Of a stretch of 64,000 nt of DNA, positions 35,535 through 45,272 are shown piece after piece. This stretch comes from Agathobacter sp. GTDB lineage: Bacteria > Bacillota > Clostridia > Lachnospirales > Lachnospiraceae. The notes below the pieces were generated by a model, which had not been told where the DNA came from, did no database searches, and was given only the letters and a program-made list of their open reading frames with translations. The stretch's first letter is position 1. The number at the start of each line of letters is the position of its first letter. Both the position numbers and the translations under genes were made by a program. The stretch lies in assembly GCA_022769125.1 (NCBI GenBank), contig JALEKN010000005.1, positions 1-64,000 of the forward strand, given 5' to 3'.

Positions 35535-35798
35535 TTACTTCTGATCACCTTTTCCCATAAATGCATCCAACACGTTTACACTTGCTGCCATTCTTTTTAA
35601 GGTTGCAAGTTCCTGTTTCATGTAGAGTTGAAGCTGAAGTACTTCATCTTCTGTAAAACCACTATTGGAGTAAATTATGCAGTCCGGTATCTTTCCCTCC
35701 GCAGTTCTCTTTCCATCTGTAAAGGACACATATGCGATCCTTTTTCCTTCTTTCTGGCAAATCGGTGACACCGACATTTTAAGTTCTTCCGCAGCCAT
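35535..35798 (-). CDS. Conserved small protein, unknown function
   Basis: 87 residues, soluble. The central part (ISYVSFTDGKRTAEGKIPDC-like: AYVSFTDGKRTAEGKIPDCI) and a helical C-terminus (LQLQLYMKQELATLKRMA) are similar to small proteins I recall from other Lachnospiraceae; no function is known. The start at 35798 has AAGGGGGAG upstream. It is the last gene of a three-gene run with 35823-36581 and 36586-38457 and converges with the YolD-like gene. Confidence 0.65.
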   Translation of the reverse strand: MAAEELKMSVSPICQKEGKRIAYVSFTDGKRTAEGKIPDCIIYSNSGFTEDEVLQLQLYMKQELATLKRMAASVNVLDAFMGKGDQK

Positions 35799-35822
35799 TA
35801 TCTGCTCCCCCTTTTCTGGCTA

Positions 35823-36581
35823 TTACACATTGTTGCAATCATTTCCGTCGCAGCAAAAATTACAGCCTTCACCACCGCCAATGCAGTTCCTGCAATCACG
35901 CCCCTGTGGCAGAAGCCCCAAAGAGCTTAACAGGTAAATACCCGTCAGGCTCATTTGCGGATGCATGCAGCCCTTATCCCATGTGACCTCAATCTGCTGT
36001 GCATCCAGAGCATCCAATAATACCGGCACATCCTCCAGTTTCATTCCGTAAAACCCCGGTCCAAATGACCTGCTGCACACACATGGCAGCTCTCCGCTAT
36101 GCCTTTGCTGCAGGTGCTTTCTGATCCATGCTCTTGTCACATCCATACATGCGACCTGAAACGCCTCTATATAATATTGCTGTAAAAGAGACTGTGGATT
36201 TTCATATGCCGCTTTCGTTTCAGGTACACGCAGCGCATACAGATATCCACCGCTTATCTGCTTCCGGTCCACTTTCTTTAGCACATCGCATACAACTTTA
36301 TCCTTCCCGAACAGAAAGAAACCATCCCTGATGCATTCCACCGAAAATGGCCGCAGCAAGATGTGCATACAATATGTATGGTCATATTCTTCCCATATTT
36401 TCTGTATACAGGCATATGCGATTTTTCTCTGCTGTTTGGCCATTTCTTCTTCCATCTGGTTCCAGCAGGCAATCTCAGCCACTCTTTCATAGACCTTTTC
36501 TTTGAGCAGTGCCATATCAAGAGATACTATCTCAGTCTGCTTTTGCAACCCTTCCCCGGAAAAAATATCACTATTCTTCAT
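35823..36581 (-). CDS. Protein resembling the B12-dependent methionine synthase activation domain, Cys-rich tail
   Basis: 252 residues. The C-terminal half (FGPGFYGMKLEDVPVLLDAL, then TGIYLLSSLG) resembles the reactivation domain of cobalamin-dependent methionine synthase, which binds SAM. It ends in a cysteine cluster, CRNCIGGGEGCNFCCDGNDC, which could bind a metal or Fe-S cluster. No B12- or homocysteine-binding domain is attached. The role could be reactivation of a corrinoid protein, but this is inference. ATG at 36581 follows GGAAAGG; it starts 4 bp after the upstream gene ends. Confidence 0.5.
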   Translation of the reverse strand: MKNSDIFSGEGLQKQTEIVSLDMALLKEKVYERVAEIACWNQMEEEMAKQQRKIAYACIQKIWEEYDHTYCMHILLRPFSVECIRDGFFLFGKDKVVCDVLKKVDRKQISGGYLYALRVPETKAAYENPQSLLQQYYIEAFQVACMDVTRAWIRKHLQQRHSGELPCVCSRSFGPGFYGMKLEDVPVLLDALDAQQIEVTWDKGCMHPQMSLTGIYLLSSLGLLPQGRDCRNCIGGGEGCNFCCDGNDCNNV

Positions 36582-36585
36582 AGAT

Positions 36586-38457
36586 TTACCTTTCCAATAA
36601 TATCGTTTCAAGATCTCCGTCATTTACCAAAGAGCCATCTGTTTTTTTCAAATCAATATTCAACGTCATATGTCCGAGATTATGAATTACAGAGTTTTCC
36701 AATCTCACCTTATTTTCCGGAAGTCCGTCTATCTCCAAAATTCCATTGTTTTGAAGCAGACATTGATTCTCCAATGTAAGATCCGTATACCGTGCCTGAC
36801 ATTCTGTCGTGCTGTCAATTGTGACTTCACACGCGTCCAGGTGCGATTTCTGCCCAAAGATCTGCAGATAGCTTTTATTCTCTGCCTGTATCTTTGCTCC
36901 CTGAAACGCTATGCTGTTGCTGCAGACAAAACGTGATTCGTCCATACAAATTGACCATTCATCTGCCGTTGTTTCGTTCTTTACAGGAAGGGAGATCACC
37001 GATTTCTCTTCCATGGAAATATTGCTTTCGGAAAAGGTCATTTTCCCATCCAATGCCGCAATTGCAGATCCATCTTTCATGGTTATCTTTGCACGGACAA
37101 GTTCCAATTGTCCTTCTCTCTCCACAATAAGTGAATTGTCCATTACGAGGTTCCGGGTGTCGACAGACGCCTTGTCGCACAGAAGAATCATATATGTATT
37201 CTTAAGTTCCACACAGTTATCTGTCTTGCAGCGGATAGGCGCACTGACAAATACCGGTTTGGTTATGGTAATGTCATTCTGTATTGTAATCGGAGTTTCC
37301 ACATATATTGCCATCACCTCGGCATCATCCATTGCGGCAGCAAGTTCTTCTTCCGACGTAACGTTCTGATACTGATCTGTTTCTCTCCAGTCCAGGGTCT
37401 TCCACACTGCAATATTGGTTATTCCATTCATACGGAACTCACCTTTGCCAAAATATATTCCACTTTTCTCATCCAATGTGGAAGAAAATCCACTCTCAAA
37501 ATAATTGCGGTTGTAAAATATGTTATTGTCCATTCTTGCATCATTTTCAACCACAAATTCCCCGGCGTTTTCAATCCAGCCGTCATTTATGACAAGTGCA
37601 TTCTCCTGTGCGGTAAATGTGCCGTAATTATAAAGGTTTCCGCCGTTTTCCACAGAGAATGCACCGTCACCTTCCTTTGCATTAATCTGTCCATAATTAA
37701 GAATACAACCCTCCCGCAAAAGAAAATCGGAAGCATTTACCGTTCCTATGTTAAAGAGCGCGCTCCCCCTATAATGAAAGTTTCCTGTAATTTCTCCGTA
37801 ATTGACAACAGTCTCCCCATCAAAGCAAAGTGTTCCCGTATTCTGGGTGCAAAGAGAAACGCCTGCTCCGATACAAAGTGGCGTCTTAATTTCAATGCTG
37901 TCCGTTAAAACAATATCGTTCTCAATCCGGATTGGCAATCCACTCTTAGCAGCCTTTATCAGTTCAGCTTCCGTCTGAACCCCAACTGCGGACTCAAACA
38001 GTTCGTCGTCTATCCGGCTGTCGTCATTCTCTAAAATCTTACCTGTTTCGGAAACACTTATATTCTCTTTTCCTCCCTTAAGGTCCAATATGCCATTTCG
38101 AATGTCAAGAGTGCCCTCAACGTTGACCCGGCCATTTTCACCGATTTCCAGATAACCGGCTTCCAATACTCCGCCCTGTTCAATGATAAGTTCTTTTTGT
38201 AAATAACAGCTTCCGAGTACTACATAAACATCTCTTGGAACGACAATCGTATGGATATCACTTTGTGCTAAAAGTTCTTCTATATTATCCTGACCGGTGA
38301 TCCGACCATATCCTGCCGGAAGAGCCTCCATGGCATCCTGTGACGGTTTTACCTGTGGAAGGATTCTGTCCAACGCAAAAATGCCTCCCCCGATCAATAC
38401 AACTGCACACAAGACAGCCCCGATGCCTAATTTCTTTTTCTGTACTTTCTTCTCCAC
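36586..38457 (-). CDS. Membrane-anchored repeat protein, predicted right-handed beta-helix
   Basis: 623 residues, function unknown. A basic start and one membrane segment (LGIGAVLCAVVLIGGGIFAL) suggest an extracellular body. That body has many short strand-turn units rich in Asn/Gly/Glu (for example LFNIGTVNASDFLLREGCIL and NNGILEIDGLPENKVRLENS), typical of parallel beta-helix or adhesin-like folds. Two segments (VQTEAELIKAAKSGLPIRIE and VTSEEELAAAMDDAEVMAIY) look like duplicated entry modules. It starts with GTG 8 bp after the aroD stop, suggesting coupling to aroD. No wall-sorting signal is seen. Confidence 0.6.
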   Translation of the reverse strand: MEKKVQKKKLGIGAVLCAVVLIGGGIFALDRILPQVKPSQDAMEALPAGYGRITGQDNIEELLAQSDIHTIVVPRDVYVVLGSCYLQKELIIEQGGVLEAGYLEIGENGRVNVEGTLDIRNGILDLKGGKENISVSETGKILENDDSRIDDELFESAVGVQTEAELIKAAKSGLPIRIENDIVLTDSIEIKTPLCIGAGVSLCTQNTGTLCFDGETVVNYGEITGNFHYRGSALFNIGTVNASDFLLREGCILNYGQINAKEGDGAFSVENGGNLYNYGTFTAQENALVINDGWIENAGEFVVENDARMDNNIFYNRNYFESGFSSTLDEKSGIYFGKGEFRMNGITNIAVWKTLDWRETDQYQNVTSEEELAAAMDDAEVMAIYVETPITIQNDITITKPVFVSAPIRCKTDNCVELKNTYMILLCDKASVDTRNLVMDNSLIVEREGQLELVRAKITMKDGSAIAALDGKMTFSESNISMEEKSVISLPVKNETTADEWSICMDESRFVCSNSIAFQGAKIQAENKSYLQIFGQKSHLDACEVTIDSTTECQARYTDLTLENQCLLQNNGILEIDGLPENKVRLENSVIHNLGHMTLNIDLKKTDGSLVNDGDLETILLER

Positions 38458-38464
38458 CGGAGTC

Positions 38465-39235
38465 TCATTCTCCCTTCATTCTATCGTGCAAAATACGAAG
38501 CACCGTATCCAGTTCCTCAACCGGAAGCTGTCCCGGCGCGCTCGCTTTATCAAATGCGCCAAATGTCACGCAGGAACCGACCAGCTCTCCCGCCACTCTT
38601 GACAGGCATCCCAAAGAGCCCATAGACATTGTAATAATCGGTGTTTCCGGATACCTTGCGTGAAAGCGATATGTCTCCTGCAAAAGCGTAAGTACATCTC
38701 CAACATCATTCGGCATGACTGCAAGTTTTACGATTGCAGCATCACTTCCGTGCATCCGTTCCAAGATCATCTCCAGAATATCAGCTCTCGGAGTCTGTCC
38801 GAAATCATGATGGGATGCTATTACATATGTGCCCTTCTCCTGGAGTTTTCGAATTTCCTTCGGTGCATTTTTAGCCTCCATGAATTCCACGTCAATAAAA
38901 TCTACAATCTGCTCCTCTGCCGCTATTTCGTGAAGATCATAGATTTCATCCTGTGACAATTCTCCCATTCCCCCCTGATTTTTGGAACGATAAGTATACA
39001 CCAGGATCGTATCTGTCACGAGAGGTTTAAGCTGTTCTAAAACATCACGGACTGCATTCAGATCATTTGCATGTCCAAACGCATCCACACGCCATTCAAT
39101 CATTTCCACATGCGATTTGACCATCTCTTTGACTTTATTTAAGATATCCTCTTTGTTTTTCTCTAAAACGGGCACACAGACAAGCGGTCTTCCGCTTCCG
39201 ATCACTTTATTCTTTACGCATAAATATTCTTTCAT
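38465..39235 (-). CDS. aroD: 3-dehydroquinate dehydratase, type I
   Basis: 256 residues; third step of the shikimate pathway. Type I signatures: VEMIEWRVDAFGH (Glu/Arg substrate contacts), VIASHHDFGQTP (catalytic His) and AIVKLAVMPND (Schiff-base Lys). ATG at 39235 has AAGGA upstream; a longer in-frame reading runs through the intergenic region and is unlikely. It is divergent from the DAHP synthase gene at 39386, so one 150-bp region serves two shikimate genes. Confidence 0.95.
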   Translation of the reverse strand: MKEYLCVKNKVIGSGRPLVCVPVLEKNKEDILNKVKEMVKSHVEMIEWRVDAFGHANDLNAVRDVLEQLKPLVTDTILVYTYRSKNQGGMGELSQDEIYDLHEIAAEEQIVDFIDVEFMEAKNAPKEIRKLQEKGTYVIASHHDFGQTPRADILEMILERMHGSDAAIVKLAVMPNDVGDVLTLLQETYRFHARYPETPIITMSMGSLGCLSRVAGELVGSCVTFGAFDKASAPGQLPVEELDTVLRILHDRMKGE

Positions 39236-39385
39236 GGCAGTTCCTTTTCCTTCGCTTTTTATGGATATGATTATACCTTTTTGCTTTGCCGAATGCAACG
39301 AAAACGGCAAGAAGATTGACATGCAAAGCGTTTGGGAGTATGATAGGCAGTGATTTTTCGAACAATACATATGAGGTGAAAATTT

Positions 39386-40423
39386 ATGAGTTTTACTTTT
39401 ATAAACCAATTGCCAAGTCCGGAAGAGGTCAAACGCGACTATCCGCTTTCTCCGGAACTTGCAAAACTAAAGGCAGCACGTGACGCACAGATTGCGGATG
39501 TTCTCTCCGGAAAGGATGACCGTTTCCTTCTTATTATTGGGCCTTGCTCTGCAGACAACGAGGATTCCGTCTGTGACTATGTAAACCGCCTTACATCTGT
39601 GCAGGAAGATGTCAAGGACGAAATCATTATCATCCCACGTATCTACACCAACAAACCGCGTACTACTGGTGAGGGATATAAGGGAATTGCTTCCCAGCCA
39701 GACCCTGAAAAGGCACCTGACATGGTAGAGGGTCTGATTGCCATGCGTAAAATGCACATCCGTGCCATCCGTGAAAGCGGTCTTACCTGCGCAGATGAAA
39801 TGCTCTATCCTGAGAATTGGGGTTATGTAGAAGACCTTCTCTCCTACGTTGCAATCGGTGCACGTTCCGTAGAAGACCAGCAGCATCGTCTTACCGTCAG
39901 CGGATTCGATGTTGCAAGCGGCATGAAGAATCCAACCAGCGGCGATTTCTCCGTTATGCTCAATTCTGTGTATGCTGCACAGCATCCACATCATTTTGTA
40001 TATCGCGGCTATGAAGTCGAGACAACCGGAAACCCATACACCCACGTTGTTCTCCGCGGTGCGGTAAGCAAGCATGGCAACACCACTACCAATTACCATT
40101 ATGAAGATTTAATCCGTCTTCATGAAATGTATGAGAAGATGGATCTTGTCAATCCGGCCGCTATCATTGACACCAACCACTCAAATTCAGGCAAGAAATT
40201 CAAGGAACAGATCCGGATTGCAAAAGAGGTCATGCACAACCGTCAGCTCTCTTCCGATATCCATTCTCTGGTAAAGGGCCTTATGATTGAAAGCTATATC
40301 GAGGAAGGCGCCCAGAAGATTGGCGAGCACATTTACGGAAAATCAATTACAGATCCTTGTCTGGGATGGGATGATTCCAAACGCCTGATCTATGAAATTG
40401 CAGAAATGAATGCCAGAAGATAA
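39386..40423 (+). CDS. 3-deoxy-7-phosphoheptulonate synthase (AroG-type)
   Basis: 345 residues; condenses phosphoenolpyruvate with erythrose-4-phosphate, the first step to aromatic amino acids. Motifs LLIIGPCSADNEDSV, IPRIYTNKPRTTGEGYKG and AIIDTNHSNSGKKF match the class I AroF/G/H type. Which aromatic amino acid inhibits it cannot be read. Start follows TGAGGTG. Its 3' end overlaps the convergent SpoIIM-like gene by 34 bp. Confidence 0.94.
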   Translation: MSFTFINQLPSPEEVKRDYPLSPELAKLKAARDAQIADVLSGKDDRFLLIIGPCSADNEDSVCDYVNRLTSVQEDVKDEIIIIPRIYTNKPRTTGEGYKGIASQPDPEKAPDMVEGLIAMRKMHIRAIRESGLTCADEMLYPENWGYVEDLLSYVAIGARSVEDQQHRLTVSGFDVASGMKNPTSGDFSVMLNSVYAAQHPHHFVYRGYEVETTGNPYTHVVLRGAVSKHGNTTTNYHYEDLIRLHEMYEKMDLVNPAAIIDTNHSNSGKKFKEQIRIAKEVMHNRQLSSDIHSLVKGLMIESYIEEGAQKIGEHIYGKSITDPCLGWDDSKRLIYEIAEMNARR

Positions 40424-40962
40424 TTTCGTAATAGAAAGCTTCCTGCCACTGCTTCTGTCAGGCAGCCTGCGGCAAAAATCAATATAAGAAAGAAAACCGA
40501 TGCAATCTCCGCGAAAACATAACGTTTTCCGCTGTATTGTATCGGTTTTTTCTTATGTAATATTAAAATAAGCAACACAAGATATATTGCATAATGTGGG
40601 AAAAGGGAGAAGAAAAAAATACCAACCCCAAGGATTCCCTGACTATACAGGCAAACCCCGGCATAGATCCCAATCAAAAATAGCAGCACCGGAGGCAGCA
40701 CCTTCATCAGGAGCTGCCGGAACGATGTAAGGCAAAGAATAAAAAGGATAAAAAAGAACCTGCCCCTTGTCCATACAATATTCCAGAATAATTCCTTCCA
40801 ATTCCATTTCTGTCCCGCAAAATAATTCAAGTGATACGCATCTAAAAGATTATCTGTGGAATAGCAGCTGCCAAGGAGCTGTGCCAGCAGTATTCCCGCC
40901 AGAAATACGACCAGCCACCATGTCTTTATACGTTTTGCATTTTGACTTTCTTTCCGTTTCAT
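40390..40962 (-). CDS. SpoIIM-like multi-pass membrane protein
   Basis: 190 residues with about five hydrophobic segments (WWLVVFLAGILLAQLLGS, FFFILFILCLTSF, VLLFLIGIYAGVCLYSQGIL, FPHYAIYLVLLILIL, SVFFLILIFAAGCL). Size, topology and its place directly downstream of a NUDIX hydrolase gene agree with stage II sporulation protein M of the septal-hydrolysis complex, though similarity is weak by eye. It could be an unrelated membrane protein. The binding site is poor (AAGGA at long spacing). Confidence 0.5.
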   Translation of the reverse strand: MKRKESQNAKRIKTWWLVVFLAGILLAQLLGSCYSTDNLLDAYHLNYFAGQKWNWKELFWNIVWTRGRFFFILFILCLTSFRQLLMKVLPPVLLFLIGIYAGVCLYSQGILGVGIFFFSLFPHYAIYLVLLILILHKKKPIQYSGKRYVFAEIASVFFLILIFAAGCLTEAVAGSFLLRNYLLAFISAIS

Positions 40963-41010
40963 GTACTTGATCAGATTCCTTTTCCATTACTCCTTCTAGA
41001 ATATGTCCCA

Positions 41011-41550
41011 CTATTTAATTTTATTACTATATGCCATAATTGCGGACACTGTTTTTGCATCCTGAATCCTGCCTTCATAGATCATCTGGCAAAGCGTTGA
41101 AAGCTCATATGCTTCTACATCGATGGATTCACCTTCATCCAAATGCTGGATACCGGGCATCAGATCTGTTGCAAGATATATGTCAATAAATTCATCACAA
41201 AATGCTACTGTCGTGCGCAGTGATAACAGATAACTGACATTTTCACTCCGATAGCCGGTCTCTTCTTCAAGCTCGCGTACTGCGCAGGCTTTCGTATCCT
41301 CCGACTTGCTGTCTCTTGCCCCTGCAGGGATTTCAATCGTCTCACGCTCCAAGGCGTTACGATACTGACGCACAAGCAAAATTCTTCCATCTGGCAGGAC
41401 CGGAAGGATTGCCGCCGCCCCCATCCTGTGGGATACCAGATCCCATTCTTCCGTTTTTCCATTTGTAAACTGCATTGTGTCCTTGTACACATCAAGAATC
41501 GTTCCCTGATACATAAGTTCACGTTTGATCCGCTCTGGTCTATCTGCCAT
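41011..41550 (-). CDS. NUDIX hydrolase, ADP-ribose pyrophosphatase type
   Basis: 179 residues. The Nudix box is complete: GARDSKSEDTKACAVRELEEETGY, with the REx2EE core near residue 93. The N-terminal LMYQGTILDVYKDTMQFTNG strand pattern and the VRQYRNALERETIEIPAG segment are those of ADP-ribose pyrophosphatases (NudF). It overlaps the preceding HAD gene by 11 bp. Confidence 0.9.
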   Translation of the reverse strand: MADRPERIKRELMYQGTILDVYKDTMQFTNGKTEEWDLVSHRMGAAAILPVLPDGRILLVRQYRNALERETIEIPAGARDSKSEDTKACAVRELEEETGYRSENVSYLLSLRTTVAFCDEFIDIYLATDLMPGIQHLDEGESIDVEAYELSTLCQMIYEGRIQDAKTVSAIMAYSNKIK

Positions 41551-42163
41551 TCCCTTTTTCCTCCAAAAGTGCCCGAAGTTCTCCGTTTGCCTGCTCGTAG
41601 TCCTTAAACAAAATACCCGCTATATTACATCTTTTTGCTCCATCGATATTAATCTGTCTATCATCGATAAACACCGATTCCTCTGCCTTAAGTCCATAGG
41701 TATTCAACAGGTATTCATAGATTTTCCGGTCCGGTTTCAATTCGCAGATCTGGTATGAAATGACCATACCGTCTGCATATTTTAAGAAATCATACATCTT
41801 TGAGTTGATCTCAAATGCATTCTTGCCGTAATTTGACAGAATGTATATTCCATAACCCTCCTCTTTTAACGTGCGAAGCCACTCGTTTGAGTATTCATAT
41901 ACATGTGTGATTGTCGTCAGATTATCCCACAGACAATCTACTTCTTTTTCAAAACCCGGCACCCGCTCCTTGAAAAGTGCACGGATTTCCTGATCTTCAT
42001 ACGGATATTTGTCGCATTGCTCCCAGAATACCGGGAAAATATTCGCATGAAAGGCATCTATAGCCCCCTTTGAAAATCCAAGCTTTTTCATGCACGTATC
42101 TGGGTGAAAGTCTACGAGTACACACCCCAGGTCAAATATAACATTCTTGATTGCCACTAACAT
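41540..42163 (-). CDS. HAD-superfamily hydrolase (subfamily IA)
   Basis: 207 residues. Motif I FDLGCVLVDF has Asp then Leu-Gly rather than the usual DxD, as in haloacid dehalogenase-like members; motif II is YILSNYGKNAF, motif III includes Lys in CELKPDRKIYEYLL and motif IV is SVFIDDRQIN. The substrate is unknown. ATG at 42163 lies very close to its AGGAGG; GTG two codons in (42157) has better spacing and may be the true start. It overlaps the NUDIX gene. Confidence 0.85.
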   Translation of the reverse strand: MLVAIKNVIFDLGCVLVDFHPDTCMKKLGFSKGAIDAFHANIFPVFWEQCDKYPYEDQEIRALFKERVPGFEKEVDCLWDNLTTITHVYEYSNEWLRTLKEEGYGIYILSNYGKNAFEINSKMYDFLKYADGMVISYQICELKPDRKIYEYLLNTYGLKAEESVFIDDRQINIDGAKRCNIAGILFKDYEQANGELRALLEEKGNGR

Positions 42164-42182
42164 TTCCTCCTGCTGTCTATTT

Positions 42183-42225
42183 CGAAAAAAACCGGAAGCC
42201 GTTCCCTAAGGAAAAACTTCCGGTT
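42183..42225 (-). terminator. Intrinsic terminator of rny
   Basis: Stem AACCGGAAG/CTTCCGGTT (42190-42198, 42217-42225), followed on the minus strand by a run of T, 16 bp after the rny stop. Confidence 0.85.
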
Positions 42226-42240
42226 AATTTTTGATTGATC

Positions 42241-43788
42241 TTACTTTGCATAATCAATGACTCTGGACTCTCGAATAACATTGATCTTGATCTGACCCGG
42301 ATACTCTAATTCAGATTCAATCTGCTTAGAAATATCTCTAGCCATCAATACCATGTCCGCGTCACTGATCTGCTCAGGAACTACCATAATACGAACCTCT
42401 CTGCCTGCCTGAATAGCAAAAGATTTCTCAACACCCTTATAACCATTTGTAATATCTTCTAACTGCTTTAACCGATTAGAGTATGTCTCTAATGTTTCTC
42501 TTCTTGCACCCGGTCTTGCTGCACTGATTGTATCAGCCGCCTGTACCAGACATGCGATAAGAGATGTCGGTTCAACATCCCCATGATGTGATTCTACTGC
42601 ATTAATCACCAATGCGGATTCCTTGTATTTCTTACATAATTCTACACCCAGTTGAATATGTGAGCCTTCCATATCATGGTCAACAGCTTTTCCAATATCA
42701 TGTAATAATCCGGCACGCTTTGCCATGCGAACATCTTCGCCGATTTCAGCAGCCAGAAGTCCAGTCAACTGCGCAACTTCAATGGAATGCTTCAATGCAT
42801 TCTGACCATAACTGGTACGGAACTTCATCTTTCCAAGTAAACGAACCAATTCCGGATGGATTCCATGAATGCCTACTTCAAGAACAGCATTCTCACCCTC
42901 TTCCCTGATCATGGTCTCAACTTCTTTCTGAGCCTTCTCGACCATTTCCTCAATACGGGCCGGATGAATTCTTCCATCAACGATTAATTTTTCCAGAGCG
43001 ATTCTTGCGACCTCTCTGCGGATTGGATCAAAGCTTGATAAAATGACAGCTTCCGGAGTATCATCAATAATCAGATCAACACCGGTCATCGTCTCGAGTG
43101 TACGGATATTACGTCCCTCTCGTCCGATGATACGTCCCTTCATCTCATCGTTTGGAAGCTGTACAACAGAAATCGTCGTCTCTGCCACATGATCTGCAGC
43201 GCATTTCTGAATGGCTGTAACCACGTAGTCTTTCGCTTTCTTGTTTGCTTCCTCCTTCGCCTGATTCTCCAATTCCTTGACTAACTTTGCAGTATCAATC
43301 TTTACATCTTCTTCAATGGTTTTTAAGAGGTATTCTTTTGCTTGTTCGGAGGTTAATCCAGAGATTCTTTCGAGTTCCTGTAAGCGTTGCTCATTAAGCT
43401 TTGCAATCTCTTCCTTCTGCTTGTTTAGCGCTTCTTCCTTCGCTGCAAAACCAGCCTCACGCTTTTCAACGGCCTCTAACTTCTTGTCCAGACTTTCTTC
43501 CTTCTGAACAATGCGTCTCTCATTCCGCTGAATCTCCCCTCTGCGTTCTTTGATTTCTTTGTCGAGTTCATTCTTGGCCTTGATGTTCTCTTCCTTTGCT
43601 TCGAGCAAGGCCTCACGCTTCTTGGTTTCGGCTGTTTTTACTGCTTCGTCGATGATCTCTCTGGCTTTTTCCTCAGCACTTCCAATCTTGGAATTGGCAA
43701 CATTCTGATGATAAACGCCTGCAATCAACCACACAACAATTGCAGCTATAAGGATAGAAACTACAGCAGTGATTACATAAGGTAACAC
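42241..43788 (-). CDS. rny: Ribonuclease Y
   Basis: 515 residues; membrane-anchored endoribonuclease that starts mRNA decay. N-terminal membrane helix ([21 protein letters not shown]), long coiled coil (about 35-190), KH domain ([19 protein letters not shown]) and HD domain ([19 protein letters not shown]). Length is normal. It starts with GTG preceded by AAAGGAGGTG. A promoter lies about 90-115 bp upstream. Confidence 0.96.
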   Translation of the reverse strand: MLPYVITAVVSILIAAIVVWLIAGVYHQNVANSKIGSAEEKAREIIDEAVKTAETKKREALLEAKEENIKAKNELDKEIKERRGEIQRNERRIVQKEESLDKKLEAVEKREAGFAAKEEALNKQKEEIAKLNEQRLQELERISGLTSEQAKEYLLKTIEEDVKIDTAKLVKELENQAKEEANKKAKDYVVTAIQKCAADHVAETTISVVQLPNDEMKGRIIGREGRNIRTLETMTGVDLIIDDTPEAVILSSFDPIRREVARIALEKLIVDGRIHPARIEEMVEKAQKEVETMIREEGENAVLEVGIHGIHPELVRLLGKMKFRTSYGQNALKHSIEVAQLTGLLAAEIGEDVRMAKRAGLLHDIGKAVDHDMEGSHIQLGVELCKKYKESALVINAVESHHGDVEPTSLIACLVQAADTISAARPGARRETLETYSNRLKQLEDITNGYKGVEKSFAIQAGREVRIMVVPEQISDADMVLMARDISKQIESELEYPGQIKINVIRESRVIDYAK

Positions 43789-43873
43789 TACAGGAGCACC
43801 TCCTTTATTAAATTTTCATTGTACATATAACAAAAAGAAAACCCTTTTTTGTGTCATAAACTACAACATATAA

Positions 43874-43902
43874 ATTGTATCGTTTTTATAGAAATATGTC
43901 AA
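43874..43902 (-). promoter_or_regulatory. Sigma-A promoter of rny
   Basis: On the minus strand TTGACA (43897-43902), 17-bp spacer, TACAAT (43874-43879). Confidence 0.7.
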
Positions 43903-44009
43903 GAAGTTGTGTCATTTTTGAAACAATTCTATACATTCTGATTACTATTCACTCCATTTGCGGCAGTATTACAGTTCTATGCATCATCTGCTCCGTGTAC
44001 AGAATTGAA

Positions 44010-44615
44010 TCACTTTTTCATGCACTTTAAAATATCGTTGCTGCGGAATCCACGTCTTAGAACATACTGATAAATCCTTGCAAACTCCTTCTGCTCGCAG
44101 TTCTCGGGGTCATAATGCCGCTTAGCAAGAAGCGCCATGATCTGCCCTGTCTCATCCCCATCACAGCCGTTTTCTACTGCCCGCTCTGCAACGTCACGCT
44201 CCACCCCCTTTGCAAGAAGCTTCTGCTTAAGCTGTCCCCTGCTCATCCTATCCTTGTGATACTGCACATAAGTAGCAGCATAGCGCTCGTCGTTGAGATA
44301 GTGAAAGTCCTTCACATATTGGATGGCATCATCAATACAACCCTGCGGATATTCTCCAGCGGCCAGCTTATCACGAAGTTGACGCTCCGTGCGGTCCATC
44401 TGCTCAAGCAGATGCATAGTACGCTTCTTTGCACGCTTTCCAAGCGTATTCTTCATCAAATCTTCATACTGTCTGTAAGACAAAGAGGCATGCTCCTGTA
44501 TCCGATAGGTGCGTGCCTCTCCTCTATAAAGCAGACAAGTGATTCCATCGGAAAACTTCACCCGAAGCTTTCCCTTTCCAACCGGCTCACAGCCGATCAC
44601 CTCTACACTGTCCAT
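44010..44615 (-). CDS. recX: Regulatory protein RecX
   Basis: 201 residues, helical repeats. Motif YPQGCIDDAIQYVKDFHYLNDERYAATYV and SRGQLKQKLLAKGVERDVAE are the RecX core; it modulates RecA filaments. In many Clostridia recX directly follows recA; here hicA-hicB lie between. Start at 44615 follows AACAGGAT. A 220-bp gap to rny holds the rny promoter. Confidence 0.92.
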   Translation of the reverse strand: MDSVEVIGCEPVGKGKLRVKFSDGITCLLYRGEARTYRIQEHASLSYRQYEDLMKNTLGKRAKKRTMHLLEQMDRTERQLRDKLAAGEYPQGCIDDAIQYVKDFHYLNDERYAATYVQYHKDRMSRGQLKQKLLAKGVERDVAERAVENGCDGDETGQIMALLAKRHYDPENCEQKEFARIYQYVLRRGFRSNDILKCMKK

Positions 44616-44648
44616 ATCCTGTTGTTTCCTTCCCAGCTTTAAATTAAA

Positions 44649-45011
44649 CTATTTTGAATAGACGGCATCATTTCTGGCAAGAAGATACACACAATATTGA
44701 TTCATGCTGATTCCTTCTCTCTTGGAATGTTCTGCAAGGGAGCGGTGCAGGCTACGCGGAAGCCTAAGCTTAAACTGCCCTGAATAATCCTCTAAGCTAT
44801 CCGGCTCATGAATTTCCACCCCATCTTCCATCGCAGCTTCAAGCCAGGCCCTCTTAGCATCCAAAGCGTTGGCAACTGCGGATTCTATTGTTTCTCCACA
44901 AGTAATACAACCCGGAAGTTCCGGAAAAGAAACCACAAAACCACTCTCGTCTTTATCCTCTACAATTTCCATGCGATAATTCATTGCCAAATAATCATTC
45001 AACGTTTTCAT
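44649..45011 (-). CDS. hicB: HicB-family antitoxin
   Basis: 120 residues. N-terminal RNase-H-like HicB fold (GFVVSFPELPGCITCGETIESAVANA) and a C-terminal ribbon-helix-helix (GQFKLRLPRSLHRSLAEHSK) that would bind DNA. It neutralises the HicA ribonuclease and probably represses the operon. It overlaps hicA by 17 bp. Confidence 0.9.
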   Translation of the reverse strand: MKTLNDYLAMNYRMEIVEDKDESGFVVSFPELPGCITCGETIESAVANALDAKRAWLEAAMEDGVEIHEPDSLEDYSGQFKLRLPRSLHRSLAEHSKREGISMNQYCVYLLARNDAVYSK

Positions 45012-45252
45012 TATTCAGCGCCTCACTTTCCACAATCTGCTTTACCATTTCAACATATACTTTTTTGATTGGTTCATGCTTTGGTATCGTTATCGGCTGG
45101 CATCCGTTTTTCCTAAATGTATAGTGACTGCTCCCGCCCTTTGGGGCATTCATCACATATCCGTAACTTTCCAATACCTTACGCAATTCTTCAAACCGGA
45201 GGTCTTTTGATAAAGCACATATTCTCGATAATAATTTGTCCCATTTTGACAT
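44995..45252 (-). CDS. hicA: HicA-type toxin (mRNA interferase)
   Basis: 85 residues. The double-stranded-RNA-binding-like fold has its catalytic His in APKGGSSHYTFRK and the following QPITIPKHEPIKKVYVEMV pattern. It precedes hicB, the common order. It has a near-perfect sigma-A promoter with internal direct repeats, so the pair is expressed and controlled on its own. Confidence 0.88.
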   Translation of the reverse strand: MSKWDKLLSRICALSKDLRFEELRKVLESYGYVMNAPKGGSSHYTFRKNGCQPITIPKHEPIKKVYVEMVKQIVESEALNNENVE

Positions 45253-45272
45253 TCTGAATACCTCTTGCTTAT

